Below, in pieces: positions 52,157-61,786 of a stretch of 64,000 bases of DNA. The stretch spans positions 1-64,000 of the forward strand of contig JAENYG010000002.1 of NCBI GenBank assembly GCA_016841875.1. The letters run 5' to 3'. The notes beneath the pieces are model-generated. The model was not told the DNA's origin, did no database searches, and worked only from the letters and a program-made list of their open reading frames with translations. Within the stretch, counting starts at the first letter, position 1. Every line of letters starts with the position of its first letter. Position numbers and translations under genes: made by a program. This DNA is from Syntrophomonas sp. (GTDB lineage Bacteria; Bacillota; Syntrophomonadia; Syntrophomonadales; Syntrophomonadaceae).

Positions 52157-52945
52157 ATGAAAAAATTAGTTTCTATTTTTCTTGCAGTTATGCTCTGTAT
52201 GGCATTCAGTGCTTCAGCCCTTGCTGCTCCAACAGTGATACTTGATGGACAGGAACTGACCTTTGACGTACCACCCATCATAGAAGATGGACGTACGCTG
52301 GTTCCCCTCCGGGCGGTATTCGAAGCAATGGGAGCTGAAGTTAGCTGGGATCAGGAGACTCGAACTGCTATCGGAGTCAGAGGGGATACGACGGTGTGTT
52401 TGCCGATTGGCTCTACTGAACCTACGATAAACGGAGTTGTATATGAACTGGATGTGCCCGGTAAGATAGTTGATGGAAGAACCCTGGCCCCCCTGCGTTT
52501 TGTTGGGGAAGCTTTCGGGGGAGAAGTAGGCTGGAATGGTGCAACCCAGACCATCACTATGTGTTCCAATGCGGCACCATTATCTATAACCGCCACTGTT
52601 GAGCAATTCTTGAGTGCTGCTGAGACAGATTACTTTTCATCACTTGCTTACTGTTATTATGAAGATGAAGCAGCTCCCAATCAGGAAGATATGCTGCCTG
52701 AAATGGCTGAATCTATTAACGATGCAATCGGAGATATCAGCTGGGAAATAGTTAGCTCTGTTATGCTGAATTGTGAAGAGGCTAATGTAACTGTAGTGAT
52801 AACGGCAAACAACGCTGTAGAGACACAGATCACAATGACATTGAGTAAAATCGATGGAATATGGCTGATCGAAGGTAACGCAGAAGTTACTGACGCAATA
52901 TTCGGTATCGCCCCGGGCGGTAATTTCCAGGATGCTTTTCAATAA
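52157..52945 (+). CDS. Secreted protein with copper amine oxidase N-terminal-like (stalk) domains
   Basis: A 262 aa exported protein. Signal peptide 1-~23 (AFSASALAA). Residues ~28-130 hold two half-repeats of the copper amine oxidase N-terminal-like domain: VPPIIEDGRTLVPLRAVFEAMGAEVSWD and VPGKIVDGRTLAPLRFVGEAFGGEVGW, a common cell-surface beta-domain of Firmicutes that has nothing to do with copper catalysis. The C-terminal ~120 residues resemble an NTF2-like helper domain (VEQFLSAAE, IDGIWLIEG). AAGGAGG precedes the ATG. A strong terminator follows. Extracellular, function unknown. Confidence 0.85.
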   Translation: MKKLVSIFLAVMLCMAFSASALAAPTVILDGQELTFDVPPIIEDGRTLVPLRAVFEAMGAEVSWDQETRTAIGVRGDTTVCLPIGSTEPTINGVVYELDVPGKIVDGRTLAPLRFVGEAFGGEVGWNGATQTITMCSNAAPLSITATVEQFLSAAETDYFSSLAYCYYEDEAAPNQEDMLPEMAESINDAIGDISWEIVSSVMLNCEEANVTVVITANNAVETQITMTLSKIDGIWLIEGNAEVTDAIFGIAPGGNFQDAFQ

Positions 52946-52961
52946 ACATTGATAATGAGTA

Positions 52962-53001
52962 GATGACAATGGGGGACGGTTTCCCCATTGTCATCTTTTT
53001 T
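52962..53001 (+). terminator. Strong intrinsic terminator
   Basis: GATGACAATGGGG (52962-52974) and CCCCATTGTCATC (52983-52995) form a perfect 13 bp stem, then TTTTTT. The loop GACGGTTT resembles the ACGGTT segment seen in decayed repeats at 16316 and 48990. Confidence 0.9.
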
Positions 53002-53178
53002 CATGTAAGCCGTTTTTGTACTATTTTTGAGGGTTTTGGAACCGTCCCCACGGGGGTCTTTTTCCAAAGTATTAAGCACGGTTATGATGTTCCCGGTTTT
53101 GGCGCCCGGGATGGAGGTACCCTGCCAAAGCGGCATACCCGAGCCGTGCAGGGAAGCCTTAGAATAGATCGGAATAAT

Positions 53179-54399
53179 CTACTTTGCTTTAAAATTATAA
53201 ACCGGTTTTATCATTTCAATAATATTTACCGTGTCACTGATATTATTTAATATCTCTTCTAGGGGCTTGTATGCCATAGGTGCTTCATCAATGGTAGACG
53301 GACATACTGAACTAGTGTAAATACCCTGCATGGATTGTTCGAATTCTTCTAAATTTAATATTTGCCTGGCTCTGCTTCTGCTCATCAATCTACCGGCACC
53401 ATGAGGAGCAGAATAATTCCAATCAGAGCTGCCTTTGCCCACAGCAAGAATAGATCCATCTCTCATATTGATCGGTATTATCAATTCTTCATCTTGATAT
53501 GCAGATACACTACCTTTGCGGATAATGTTGTCTCTGAAATTTATATAATTGTGAATGGTCTCAAAGTGTTCAAAATCATCTAACTTTTTGTTAAGCAGTT
53601 TGCTCAAAATTATATTGGCTATAGTTTCTCTATTAAAAGCGGCATATTCCTGGCAGATTTTCATGTCGTGCAGATACTTATCTCTATATTTACCGGTCAG
53701 GTAACATAGATGTTTGGGGATTTCGGGCTGCAGGCCTTCATAATTTCGTTTTAAATCAAGTAGAGTTCTTTGAAGGGCTTTCTTTTTTCCCTGCTTTTTA
53801 TACTCCTTAATCAAGGTATCTCTTTTTTCATAATAATCAGCTTTTCCGCTGCATAGCTCTACTGCCAGATTTTGATAGTGATCTGCCACCTGTTTGCCAA
53901 GATTACGGCTGCCAGAATGAATAACCAGGTATTTGTTATCTATTTTATCAATATTTAATTCGATGAAATGGTTTCCTCCGCCGAGAGTACCGATACTCCT
54001 GATTATTCTCCTGGTATCTTTTAATTCACGGTAACAATATAATTCCTGTAATTCTGGAAAGTTCACCTGTTTTCCTGGATGAATATTAAATCCTGCAGGT
54101 ATACAGCGATTGATTATATTATCTAATTCGCTTAGATCAATATCTATGTCGTACAGTTTGACACATAACATTCCGCAGCCGATATCCACACCAACAATGT
54201 TGGGTATTATCTTATCACCCAGGTCAGCAGTAAATCCTATCACACAACCTTTGCCGGCGTGAACATCGGGCATGATTCTAACGCTGCAGTCTTTAACAAA
54301 CTCTTGATCACATAATTCGATAATCTGTGAAATTGCTTCTGATTCTATATTATCTGTAAATACTTGTGCAGTACTATATTTCCCTTTCAATTCCAGCAT
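53179..54399 (-). CDS. rtcB: RNA-splicing ligase RtcB
   Basis: A 406 aa RtcB-type RNA ligase, which joins 2',3'-cyclic phosphate (via 3'-phosphate) to 5'-OH RNA ends using GTP and Mn. Motifs: MPDVHAGKGCVIGFTADL, VGVDIGCGMLCV with the metal Cys, GTLGGGNHFIEL, VIHSGSRNLG, and SAPHGAGRLMSRSRA, where the His accepts GMP. The ATG at 54399 follows an ACGGAG site; the frame is open to 54426 but those codons precede the site. No archease or rtcA is nearby, so it probably serves RNA repair as a single gene. Confidence 0.94.
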   Translation of the reverse strand: MLELKGKYSTAQVFTDNIESEAISQIIELCDQEFVKDCSVRIMPDVHAGKGCVIGFTADLGDKIIPNIVGVDIGCGMLCVKLYDIDIDLSELDNIINRCIPAGFNIHPGKQVNFPELQELYCYRELKDTRRIIRSIGTLGGGNHFIELNIDKIDNKYLVIHSGSRNLGKQVADHYQNLAVELCSGKADYYEKRDTLIKEYKKQGKKKALQRTLLDLKRNYEGLQPEIPKHLCYLTGKYRDKYLHDMKICQEYAAFNRETIANIILSKLLNKKLDDFEHFETIHNYINFRDNIIRKGSVSAYQDEELIIPINMRDGSILAVGKGSSDWNYSAPHGAGRLMSRSRARQILNLEEFEQSMQGIYTSSVCPSTIDEAPMAYKPLEEILNNISDTVNIIEMIKPVYNFKAK

Positions 54400-54682
54400 T
54401 TCCAAATCTCCGTTCCTGATAGTCAAAAAGAGTCAGGTTTAACTAATTGTTACCATAATATCGCTTAACAACCGGAATGAAAATAACTATCTAATTACCA
54501 GGGATAATTTTCTTTAGAATTCACCAACTTAACAACTTGTTCATCGCCATTCATGGCCATAATGCAATATGATACATATCGATTATGAGAGTTAAGGCAT
54601 TGAACTTACACGCTGAGTTTTTGCATATCACGCTATTAATTGAGAGATAATAATTGGAAAGAGTTGAGGAGGCAAATGGCAT

Positions 54683-55489
54683 TTGAGCGAGAATACTCAG
54701 TCCATAAGAAACCTGCGCCGTCCCAAGGGGTATCTCTCTCCAGTGACCACCAATTCGCTCCATCCAAGGAATCCCTGGGTGGTTGCCTGGTGGTCAGCAG
54801 CTTTGCCCGGGTTTGGACATCTAATGTTAGGAAGACTATTAAAAGGATATTCACTTATACTGCTTGAGGTGATTCTTAACATGGGCGGAAGAATAAACTT
54901 GGGGATTATGTATTCCTTCACCGGCCGTTTCAGTCTCGCCAAACAAGTTCTGGATCCCGGGTTTGCTCTTCTTTATCTGGGAGTATTCACCTATGCTATT
55001 TGGGATAGTTACCGCACAACGGTTGATCAAAATAAGTTCAACATTTTGGCCGAACGGGAGAATAGCCCGATTATGCCCTTTAAAATGGATTCCTTAACAA
55101 TGAACTACCTTGATAAAAGGAATCCCTGGGTTGCCATCGTAACCTCTGCATTTTTACCGGGAGCAGGATATTTATATATTCAGAGACTAACAACTGGATT
55201 CGCTGTACTAATCTTCTGGGCGATTGCTACTTACCATTCAAAAGTATACATTGCCATCATATATATAGCGGCAGGTTCTTTGACCCGGTCAACCGGTATT
55301 ACTGATCCCCAATGGTTACTCTTCCTGCCATCTATATTCGGCTTTGCTGTTTATGATTCTTATGTTCATACGGTTGAATACAACCGGTTGTTCGAAATAG
55401 ACCAGTCCAAATTCTTAAAAGACAATTATCAGGGGCCTAATTTTAGGCTAAGAAGAGATGAGGTGGTCCAGGATTTATTTGGCAGCTAG
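54683..55489 (+). CDS. Multi-span membrane protein, unknown function
   Basis: A 268 aa integral membrane protein with two related halves: each starts with a RNPWV-A...A-LPG-G-L/G stretch (residues ~28-45 and ~150-168), followed by two hydrophobic segments and a Y-DSY motif (IWDSYRTTVDQ, AVYDSYVHTVEY). The internal duplication is clear from the sequence. The start is TTG with GAGGAGG 10 bp upstream. The next gene overlaps its end by 32 bp. Function unknown; repeats of this type occur in sporulating Firmicutes. Confidence 0.7.
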   Translation: MSENTQSIRNLRRPKGYLSPVTTNSLHPRNPWVVAWWSAALPGFGHLMLGRLLKGYSLILLEVILNMGGRINLGIMYSFTGRFSLAKQVLDPGFALLYLGVFTYAIWDSYRTTVDQNKFNILAERENSPIMPFKMDSLTMNYLDKRNPWVAIVTSAFLPGAGYLYIQRLTTGFAVLIFWAIATYHSKVYIAIIYIAAGSLTRSTGITDPQWLLFLPSIFGFAVYDSYVHTVEYNRLFEIDQSKFLKDNYQGPNFRLRRDEVVQDLFGS

Positions 55490-55943
55490 CTTTGAATATT
55501 CCCTACATTTAGAACTGGCTATTTCCGAGCTGGAGCAGAAGGGCGTTGCAAGAGACAGTATCTTTGCTTTCCCACTGAAATTGCGGGTCAAAGAGAAGAA
55601 AATATTTGACAGCATAAACCGGGCCGATGGAATCAGTCTCTTTGATGGAATGGCTGCATGCGGCACGTTTTTCTTGATCATGGGTGCCATTTTCGGCTAT
55701 TTATGGTACTGGGGGCCCATCATCTGGGGCTTGATAGGTTTAGTGTTTGGTTCAGGCCTGGGCTATACCTTGGATCGCTTTGCTAGCCGGATCATTCGTT
55801 ACAAGAATAGCCCTGCAAGCAGTATTACCGATAAAAAAGGTGACAGAATATCCGAGGTAGTACTTATCATTGACTGCCATCAAGACCAGGCAAAAATGGT
55901 TGAAGGTATTTTATGGGAAAATTCAGCTATAGGGGTCAGCTAA
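55458..55943 (+). CDS. Hypothetical membrane protein overlapping the previous gene
   Basis: A 161 aa protein with a cytoplasmic N-terminal domain (LAASFEYSLHLELAISELEQKGV, like a small ferredoxin-fold regulator domain), two hydrophobic segments (~63-83 and ~86-105, Gly-rich) and a C-terminal ~45 residues with VVLIIDCHQDQAKMVEGIL. The two flanking soluble stretches look like two halves of one split domain. Its 5' end overlaps the upstream membrane gene, so they are translationally coupled and probably act together. Unknown function. Confidence 0.65.
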   Translation: MRWSRIYLAASFEYSLHLELAISELEQKGVARDSIFAFPLKLRVKEKKIFDSINRADGISLFDGMAACGTFFLIMGAIFGYLWYWGPIIWGLIGLVFGSGLGYTLDRFASRIIRYKNSPASSITDKKGDRISEVVLIIDCHQDQAKMVEGILWENSAIGVS

Positions 55944-56010
55944 AAGTTATTTCTTGTTCCCCGGAGTTGCTCATTTATATTCCCAAAAGCATTGAGAATG
56001 GAGGCTGACT

Positions 56011-56559
56011 ATGGATTCTCAATATATACAACAAATGGAAGCGGCTTACAGCTTAATACAACAAGCGGACCAAATTATGACTGCGCTCTGGTTGAAGGAC
56101 GTACTTTATGGTTGGAGATGGTGGCTGGAAGTAGCTTTTACATTCATACCCTGGATCCTATGGTTCAAATTTCATAAAAAGGGTAGTAAAGATCGTCTGC
56201 TCTATGCAGGTCTTTTTGTTATACTAATAACTTCGTGGCTCGATGTGTTAGGTATTCTGTTTGGCTTATGGTCCTATTATTATCCAGTTGTTCCGTTTTC
56301 TCCAGCATTCATTCCCTGGGATTTCTCTCTATTACCTGTTATCACCATGGCTTTTTTACAGTATAAGCCCGAAATCAACCATTACTTAAAGGCCATAATA
56401 TTTTCGGTCATAGGATCGTTTATTGTCCAACCAATTTTTGTATGGATGGTTTATTACAATTCAAAACAGTGGGAGCACTACTATTCATTCCCGATTTTCC
56501 TGGTTATATATTTAATAGCCTATAGATTTTCGAAAGCTACCAGATTCGAAAAGATTTAA
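56011..56559 (+). CDS. CBO0543-like membrane protein
   Basis: A 182 aa integral membrane protein with about five hydrophobic segments. The pattern WRWWLEVAFTFIPWILWFKF, then LLYAGLFVILITSWLDVLGILFGLW, matches the CBO0543 family widespread in spore formers, of unknown function. GGAGGC precedes the ATG. Co-directional with the two membrane genes upstream (gap 67 bp). Confidence 0.75.
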   Translation: MDSQYIQQMEAAYSLIQQADQIMTALWLKDVLYGWRWWLEVAFTFIPWILWFKFHKKGSKDRLLYAGLFVILITSWLDVLGILFGLWSYYYPVVPFSPAFIPWDFSLLPVITMAFLQYKPEINHYLKAIIFSVIGSFIVQPIFVWMVYYNSKQWEHYYSFPIFLVIYLIAYRFSKATRFEKI

Positions 56560-56623
56560 AGCATTCTGTTTCTTGAGGTTCACTTCAAAGTGCCCCCAGC
56601 GGCCAGTTAACTTCTTGATAGCA

Positions 56624-57064
56624 TTACATACCTGTGACCACACGTTGAACAAATGCCAGTACCGCCATTACCAGAAACAATATGATCGTTATCATGCTCC
56701 AGCCTCGACCAGCATTAGCAGCTACACCAAGCATTCCACCTGTGCCGGCAAAGAATAATGTAATATAGACAATTACTATCCATCTTACCTGACGAAAATT
56801 CACCTTATAAAAATAGTCCAAGAACGCTTCCGCAATTAACCATGATAACATCAGGCCTATCTGAATGTAGTATAGGGCAGGTCGATTAAGTTCTGGGGCC
56901 TTGAAAAGCAAATATAGCATAGGGATGGCCATCAAAAATTCTATCGAACCGAACCAGTGACCGATTTCAGACTTGCCTATTAGTCTCACCACAAAAACAA
57001 GAATTGCGGAAACATATAATATAATTGTTACAACAGCACCAAGCAGATTTGTATAGTATAACAT
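56624..57064 (-). CDS. Hypothetical membrane protein
   Basis: About 146 aa with five hydrophobic segments and short loops; a Gly-rich stretch GTGGMLGVAANAGRGW lies before the last span. I recognise no family. Two starts are possible: GTG at 57079 and ATG at 57064; the latter has AAGGTGAG about 10 bp upstream and is preferred. Converges with the CBO0543-like gene. Confidence 0.65.
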   Translation of the reverse strand: MLYYTNLLGAVVTIILYVSAILVFVVRLIGKSEIGHWFGSIEFLMAIPMLYLLFKAPELNRPALYYIQIGLMLSWLIAEAFLDYFYKVNFRQVRWIVIVYITLFFAGTGGMLGVAANAGRGWSMITIILFLVMAVLAFVQRVVTGM

Positions 57065-57079
57065 GTGCAACCATCTCAC

Positions 57080-57606
57080 CTTCTATTAAGATAAACCGTA
57101 TATTTAAAAGGACAATTATTAAACGATTATTGGATTGTTAACAGATCCTGTGAATACAGTTTATTACATTACGCAACGTTATTAGCAATAGATTTCTAGA
57201 AAGATGTTTATAAGCTGCAAAATAATTACTAAAATAAGCCTTAAATAATTGATAATAGAGAATATCTCTTATAATATATTGCTGCTTTTACCTGAGTTGT
57301 AAACCGAGGTTTTAGCTATGAGTTTAGATATGATAATTGAGGAGCGGAGCAAAGAAGGAGATGGTTCTCTTGTTTGCACAAAAACGGGATGATACAATGA
57401 AAAGAAAATAAAAGATAGCCAAAAAATGCCAGTAGAAGTGATCCGAAAGAGTAAAAACGCTGTCTAATATGTCATTATAAGATCATAAGTGAACTGCCAG
57501 GTTCCCAAAATAAGAACGGGATGAGATGCTTTATTAAGTGAAACAGATGGAAGTAAGCAGCAGACTAGAGTAGGGCCCATTTTTTTAGTTGGGAGGAGAA
57601 CAAAAA
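57080..57606. other. Intergenic, nothing recognised
   Basis: About 525 bp, AT-rich, before htpX. Short scraps such as GATGGTTCTCTTGT (57361) and GCCAGGTTCCC (57496) resemble decayed repeats in the window. No ORF with a ribosome binding site, no RNA gene seen. Confidence 0.4.
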
Positions 57607-58485
57607 ATGAAAAGAATAGGTGTATTTTTGCTGGTTAACCTGCTGGTATTAACCACTATTGGTATTGTGTCTACGGTTTTAGGGGTCAACAGCTATCTTA
57701 CTGCCAACGGCATCGACTATTACAGCTTGTTTATTTTTGCGGCCATTATTGGATTCAGTGGTTCATTCATCTCCCTGGCTATGTCCAAATGGATAGCCAA
57801 ACAAATGATGAATGTAAAGGTGATAAATCCTGGCGGCAGCCTTAGCTCCCAGGAACGACAGCTTATTAATATGGTTGGCAATCTAGCCCAAAAGGCCGGC
57901 CTGCAAAAAACTCCTGAAGTAGGTATATATCCTTCGGCGGAAGTCAATGCCTTTGCTACTGGCCCCTCTAGAAACAATTCGCTGGTGGCTGTTTCCAGCG
58001 GACTGCTGGATCGCATGAATAGTGATGCGGTAGAAGGCGTTCTGGCTCACGAAGTAGCTCACATTGCCAATGGGGATATGGTAACCATGACTCTATTACA
58101 GGGAGTGGTCAATACTTTTGTGGTATTTCTGGCTCGTATTATTGCATATTTTGTATCGACTTTTGTACGGGAAGAAGCGCGCGGTATCGTGCATTTTCTC
58201 AGTATACTGGTATTTCAGATATTACTGTCCATTTTAGCCAGCATAGCGGTCATGGCCTATTCGCGGCATCGGGAATTTGCAGCTGACAGCGGCGGAGCAG
58301 CATTAGTAGGAAAGTCCAAGATGATTAATGCACTCCGTTCACTTAAGGGCTCCATTAATTTGGTGGACAACCGGCAGGAAGCTATAGCAACTTTTAAAAT
58401 CAGCGGCGAGAAAAAAATCGGCTTGCGGCAGCTGCTGGCAACTCATCCGGATATAGATGAGCGCATCCAACGACTGGAACATTGA
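57607..58485 (+). CDS. htpX: HtpX-type membrane metalloprotease (M48)
   Basis: A 292 aa zinc endopeptidase of family M48B. Two N-terminal spans (~4-25, ~38-60), the active-site helix [12 protein letters not shown] with H148-E149-H152, two more spans (~160-185, ~195-215) and the third ligand in [10 protein letters not shown]. It degrades misfolded membrane proteins on the cytoplasmic side. Length is normal. The ATG at 57607 has GGGAGGAG at good spacing; an earlier TTG overlaps that site. A hairpin with a T-run follows. Monocistronic. Confidence 0.93.
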   Translation: MKRIGVFLLVNLLVLTTIGIVSTVLGVNSYLTANGIDYYSLFIFAAIIGFSGSFISLAMSKWIAKQMMNVKVINPGGSLSSQERQLINMVGNLAQKAGLQKTPEVGIYPSAEVNAFATGPSRNNSLVAVSSGLLDRMNSDAVEGVLAHEVAHIANGDMVTMTLLQGVVNTFVVFLARIIAYFVSTFVREEARGIVHFLSILVFQILLSILASIAVMAYSRHREFAADSGGAALVGKSKMINALRSLKGSINLVDNRQEAIATFKISGEKKIGLRQLLATHPDIDERIQRLEH

Positions 58486-58514
58486 TATTCGTATAATAAT
58501 GATCGTGAATGCAG

Positions 58515-58564
58515 AAGCAGGGGCAGTCTTATCAGGTAGATAAAGAAGCTGGCCCTTGTTTTGA
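58515..58564. terminator. Probable terminator after htpX
   Basis: AGGGGCAG and CTGGCCCT pair with one mismatch, extended by CTT/AAG, followed by TGTTTTG. It may also serve the converging pseudouridine synthase gene. Confidence 0.5.
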
Positions 58565-58597
58565 TAATATCGACAAAATGATATTCCCAACCATAGC

Positions 58598-59503
58598 TTA
58601 TCCAGCCGCACTGTTCAGGTATTCCAATAACCTAACCATATCTGGCGGCAGCGGGGTTTCGAAATGCAGCCGGGCTCCAGTACGCGGCTGCTTAAGAGCC
58701 AGTTGGCCGGCATGCAGAGCCTGGCGGCTGATGAGAGGAGAGGGGCTTCCATACAGAACATCGCCGCAAATAGGATACCCGGCTTGACTAAGGTGTACCC
58801 TTATCTGATGAGTGCGGCCGGTACCTAAAGTCAGTGAGAGCAGGGTGAATCCTTCATATCTATTTAAAACCAGATAATTGGTTATGGCCTGCTTGCCAGA
58901 TAGATCGATGGTTCTGGCACAGAAGCGGGGATCCAGATGGGCAATAGGCAGATTGATACAGCCACTGTCTTCCTGGATCATGCCTTCCACCAGTGCTTGA
59001 TATTTCCGGCTGACCGTCCCTTGCTTCTGCTGGCGAAAGATGGCCTGGTGAGCATATTGACTCTTGCCGATGAGGATAAGACCGGAAGTATCCTTGTCCA
59101 GGCGATTAATGGGCCGGAACAGCATGGATCTACCCTGCTGGCCCCAGTAGTAGGTAACAGCGTTAGCCAGGGTTCCTCCAAATATACCTTTGACCGGATG
59201 AACTGCCAGGCCCGGCGGCTTATTGATCACCAGCAAATCGATGTCTTCATAGACAATATCCAGTGGGATGTCTTCAGGTTCAATGGTGTTCTCTTCCTCC
59301 AGGTCTATATCTACCGTAACCTGATCGTCTGCCTGCAGCCGGTAATTGGTTAAGGTGACCTGACCGTTGACCCGGATCTTATTCTGCAGCTTCAGCTTGG
59401 TCAGCAGGGAATGGGATATTTGCATATGAGATTTTAACACGTCCCGCAGGTAAATATAATGGTCCTGTGGATCAACTACATAACTAAGTGTATTATCATT
59501 CAA
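58598..59503 (-). CDS. RluA-family pseudouridine synthase
   Basis: A 301 aa RNA pseudouridine synthase. N-terminal S4-like domain (~15-75, SLLTKLKLQNKIRVNGQ), then the catalytic domain with NKPPGLAVHPVKG (~94-106) and PINRLDKDTSGLIL, catalytic D136; later GRTHQIRVHLSQAGYPICGD. All RluA motifs are present. It isomerises uridine in 23S rRNA or tRNA; which site cannot be told (RluD-like in length). The gene order with the small wHTH gene upstream on the same strand (63 bp gap) suggests a shared transcript. Confidence 0.93.
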   Translation of the reverse strand: MNDNTLSYVVDPQDHYIYLRDVLKSHMQISHSLLTKLKLQNKIRVNGQVTLTNYRLQADDQVTVDIDLEEENTIEPEDIPLDIVYEDIDLLVINKPPGLAVHPVKGIFGGTLANAVTYYWGQQGRSMLFRPINRLDKDTSGLILIGKSQYAHQAIFRQQKQGTVSRKYQALVEGMIQEDSGCINLPIAHLDPRFCARTIDLSGKQAITNYLVLNRYEGFTLLSLTLGTGRTHQIRVHLSQAGYPICGDVLYGSPSPLISRQALHAGQLALKQPRTGARLHFETPLPPDMVRLLEYLNSAAG

Positions 59504-59566
59504 TTCCGGCTACCTCTTGCTCCATTACCAATGTTCTTTCCAGCCAGTCAATTCCCCCGGTATACA

Positions 59567-59749
59567 TCATTTGACCTGGTAATAACATCTCTGGGGAGAT
59601 TCCAGCTGCCCGCTATCCTTGAGTTTCTTAATTGCCTTATCTACTTCCTTCTTTTCCAGTCCAGATAGTTCGGATGCTTCTTTAGCACTCAAAGGTCTGC
59701 CCGATCTAACAAAGGTATCCAGCACTTTTTTCTCAGTATCCATCCTCAT
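59567..59749 (-). CDS. Small winged-helix protein
   Basis: A 60 aa protein, TEKKVLDTFVRSGRPLSAKEASELSGLEKKEVDKAIKKLKDSGQLESP, that reads as a complete MarR/ArsR-like winged helix: helix-turn-helix at ~20-45, then a short wing. It lacks any other domain. A GAGG sequence lies close to the first ATG; a second ATG two codons on is possible. It may be a tiny DNA-binding protein. Function unknown. Confidence 0.7.
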   Translation of the reverse strand: MRMDTEKKVLDTFVRSGRPLSAKEASELSGLEKKEVDKAIKKLKDSGQLESPQRCYYQVK

Positions 59750-59870
59750 AGGCCTCGTTTCATGCAGTTTTTACATACTATAGGTGAATGAATTGATCAT
59801 GTCAACCCGAGAAACTGCGAAGAACGGTTTATTATTTGCCAGGACAAATATAAAAACGAAGTCTAGGTTG

Positions 59871-61385
59871 TTATTGAGGTGTTTCATCCAGGTGTGAAGA
59901 TTCATTGATATAATTTTCAGCCAGAGAATCTTCATTGATCACCACCTGCTGCTTTCTTAAGTCAGAGTGCAGCAGTTTGCGCTCGATATAAAAACGATCG
60001 GAAAAAGGCTCATATTTAACGGTGTCTACCGCCGCCGCCAGGCCTTCGTCAGTAAGGTAAAGAACCATAGCCGAATAAGGTACCGCCTGGTCGGAATACA
60101 GGCCTCTGAGCCCAGAAGCACCTGAAGTGCCTGGATTTAAAAGAATGGTTTCGTTATTAATAATTATAGACTGCTGGTGGGTATGACCATATACTATGAG
60201 AGGAAAGTATTCGGTAAGTTTTTGTGCTGCCTGCGGGTTATGAACCACTACTATATCAGGTTTTGTTTCCTCCTCAGCTGCTTTATTTATCAATGCTTCA
60301 GCCTGTTCTTGCATCAGAGTTTCCCAGGCCAGGGAATCCTGCAGATCAACTTCAGAACTGCTGGCCATGGGATCAGCAGATCCCAAAATTTTAACCCCCG
60401 CTGCGTTTATGGTATAACCGTCTAAAACTATACCATTATCAAGATCGTTTACAAAATCAATAATCTCTGGAGTGTCATGATTTCCCGGGCAGAAAACGTA
60501 GGGTATTTTAATATTGCTGATTTTGGCGGCATATTCTGCCTCCATGGAGGTGCCTAAATCAGTAAGATCGCCGGCATCCAGTATAAGATCCACCTTGAAG
60601 GCGGCCGCAATTTCATCTACGAATTCAGCTCCCAGAGGATTACTGTGCAGGTCGCTGATCAGCAGGACTTTTTTTAAGGTTCCATCTTCTGTGGGACTAG
60701 CTAAAAGAGACAGCCCGTCAGAACTGCTCATCAAAAGGCTGATGTTCCCGATTACCTTGCGTGTATCAGCCTGTAATTCTTCCAGTCTATCCTTAAACTC
60801 GCCTGGTTCCAGGATCAGCTGGGGAGCCAGGGCAATAACACCGCAGTATACGGGTTCTTTAAACGCTTCGCCATCATAGCTGTGAGCGAGGTTAAATAGG
60901 AGCAGGGCCATTACTGCCGCGCAGGACAATCCTGATAAGAAGGCGGTTCTTAACCTGCAGCGCCATAATATCAGCACGGCTAAACCGGCCCCGCAGAATA
61001 TAACAATTATCTGCCGGGTTATAAATGGCTTAACAATATTCATAAGGCCTTCATAAATATTATTCCAGCCTTCGGCAGAAGTCACCGCTTCTTCTGCCAC
61101 CGCACTATCTGCTCCGGTTCCTATATAAGTCAGCTGTATTTTTATTAGAAGCGGTGTGGTGTGGGTTGAAGCGGACACACTTCCTAAGGGAGATAAATCG
61201 ATAGTAGTACTCCCGGACCGGGCAGGCAGGGCAGACACGGAGAAGGTCAAGCCCTCGATAGTATAATCACCTGTTCCTACCATATAAAGGGCCAGTAGGG
61301 CACCTAAGACAGCGGTTATAATAATTCCGACCGGCCTCATTTTTTTTATACAATTAACAGCCCCGGTCCAGGCGGTTTTATACAT
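59871..61385 (-). CDS. Membrane-anchored metallophosphoesterase
   Basis: A ~504 aa protein. One N-terminal span (~20-40), a ~75-residue outside domain rich in Ser/Thr (~45-115), two close spans (~125-145, ~150-170), then a calcineurin-like phosphoesterase domain (~238-460): LLISDLHSNP (D245, H247), DAGDLTD (D273), GNHD (N302, H303), VVHNP, and YGHTHQQ. All metal ligands are present. The spans would place the catalytic domain outside the cell if the orientation is as drawn. ATG 61385 has AGAGGGG; upstream ATG 61424 lacks a site. Substrate unknown. Confidence 0.88.
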   Translation of the reverse strand: MYKTAWTGAVNCIKKMRPVGIIITAVLGALLALYMVGTGDYTIEGLTFSVSALPARSGSTTIDLSPLGSVSASTHTTPLLIKIQLTYIGTGADSAVAEEAVTSAEGWNNIYEGLMNIVKPFITRQIIVIFCGAGLAVLILWRCRLRTAFLSGLSCAAVMALLLFNLAHSYDGEAFKEPVYCGVIALAPQLILEPGEFKDRLEELQADTRKVIGNISLLMSSSDGLSLLASPTEDGTLKKVLLISDLHSNPLGAEFVDEIAAAFKVDLILDAGDLTDLGTSMEAEYAAKISNIKIPYVFCPGNHDTPEIIDFVNDLDNGIVLDGYTINAAGVKILGSADPMASSSEVDLQDSLAWETLMQEQAEALINKAAEEETKPDIVVVHNPQAAQKLTEYFPLIVYGHTHQQSIIINNETILLNPGTSGASGLRGLYSDQAVPYSAMVLYLTDEGLAAAVDTVKYEPFSDRFYIERKLLHSDLRKQQVVINEDSLAENYINESSHLDETPQ

Positions 61386-61786
61386 AAAAATACCCCTCTG
61401 CCAGCCCATCGCTAACCCAACCATACTAATCCTATTCTAGCATCTAGACTTATCGGAGAGCTCTGGTGGATTAAGGTAAGCGGGTAATATACAGGGAGAA
61501 ATGAGTGCAATTACTGGAGATTGGCCAAGGGGAGCAGGGGTATAAATATCATGGCAGTATGATGGGGTCAACTGTTTAATCTGGCCAAGCGTTTTTAAAG
61601 TCGGCTTATAATTTGCTTATACATAAATGAGCAAGCTGGAATAACGGGCGGATACCCTGGGGTTTTATTAATAAATTATTGCATATGGAAATAATTTACA
61701 ATATCATAAAACAAATAGTAAATCTCTGGCTGAAAAAATACTATATTTTCTATGCGGCTTATACGATGACATTATATAGGAAGTGG
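61386..61786. other. Intergenic between divergent genes
   Basis: About 400 bp between the phosphoesterase and the transglutaminase-like gene. The right part is an open frame that may extend the latter. No other gene or repeat is recognised. Confidence 0.4.

Noticed and set aside
52963-53250. 95-codon ORF after the copper amine oxidase-domain gene
   Set aside because: It starts inside the terminator stem and overlaps the rtcB 3' end; composition is not protein-like.
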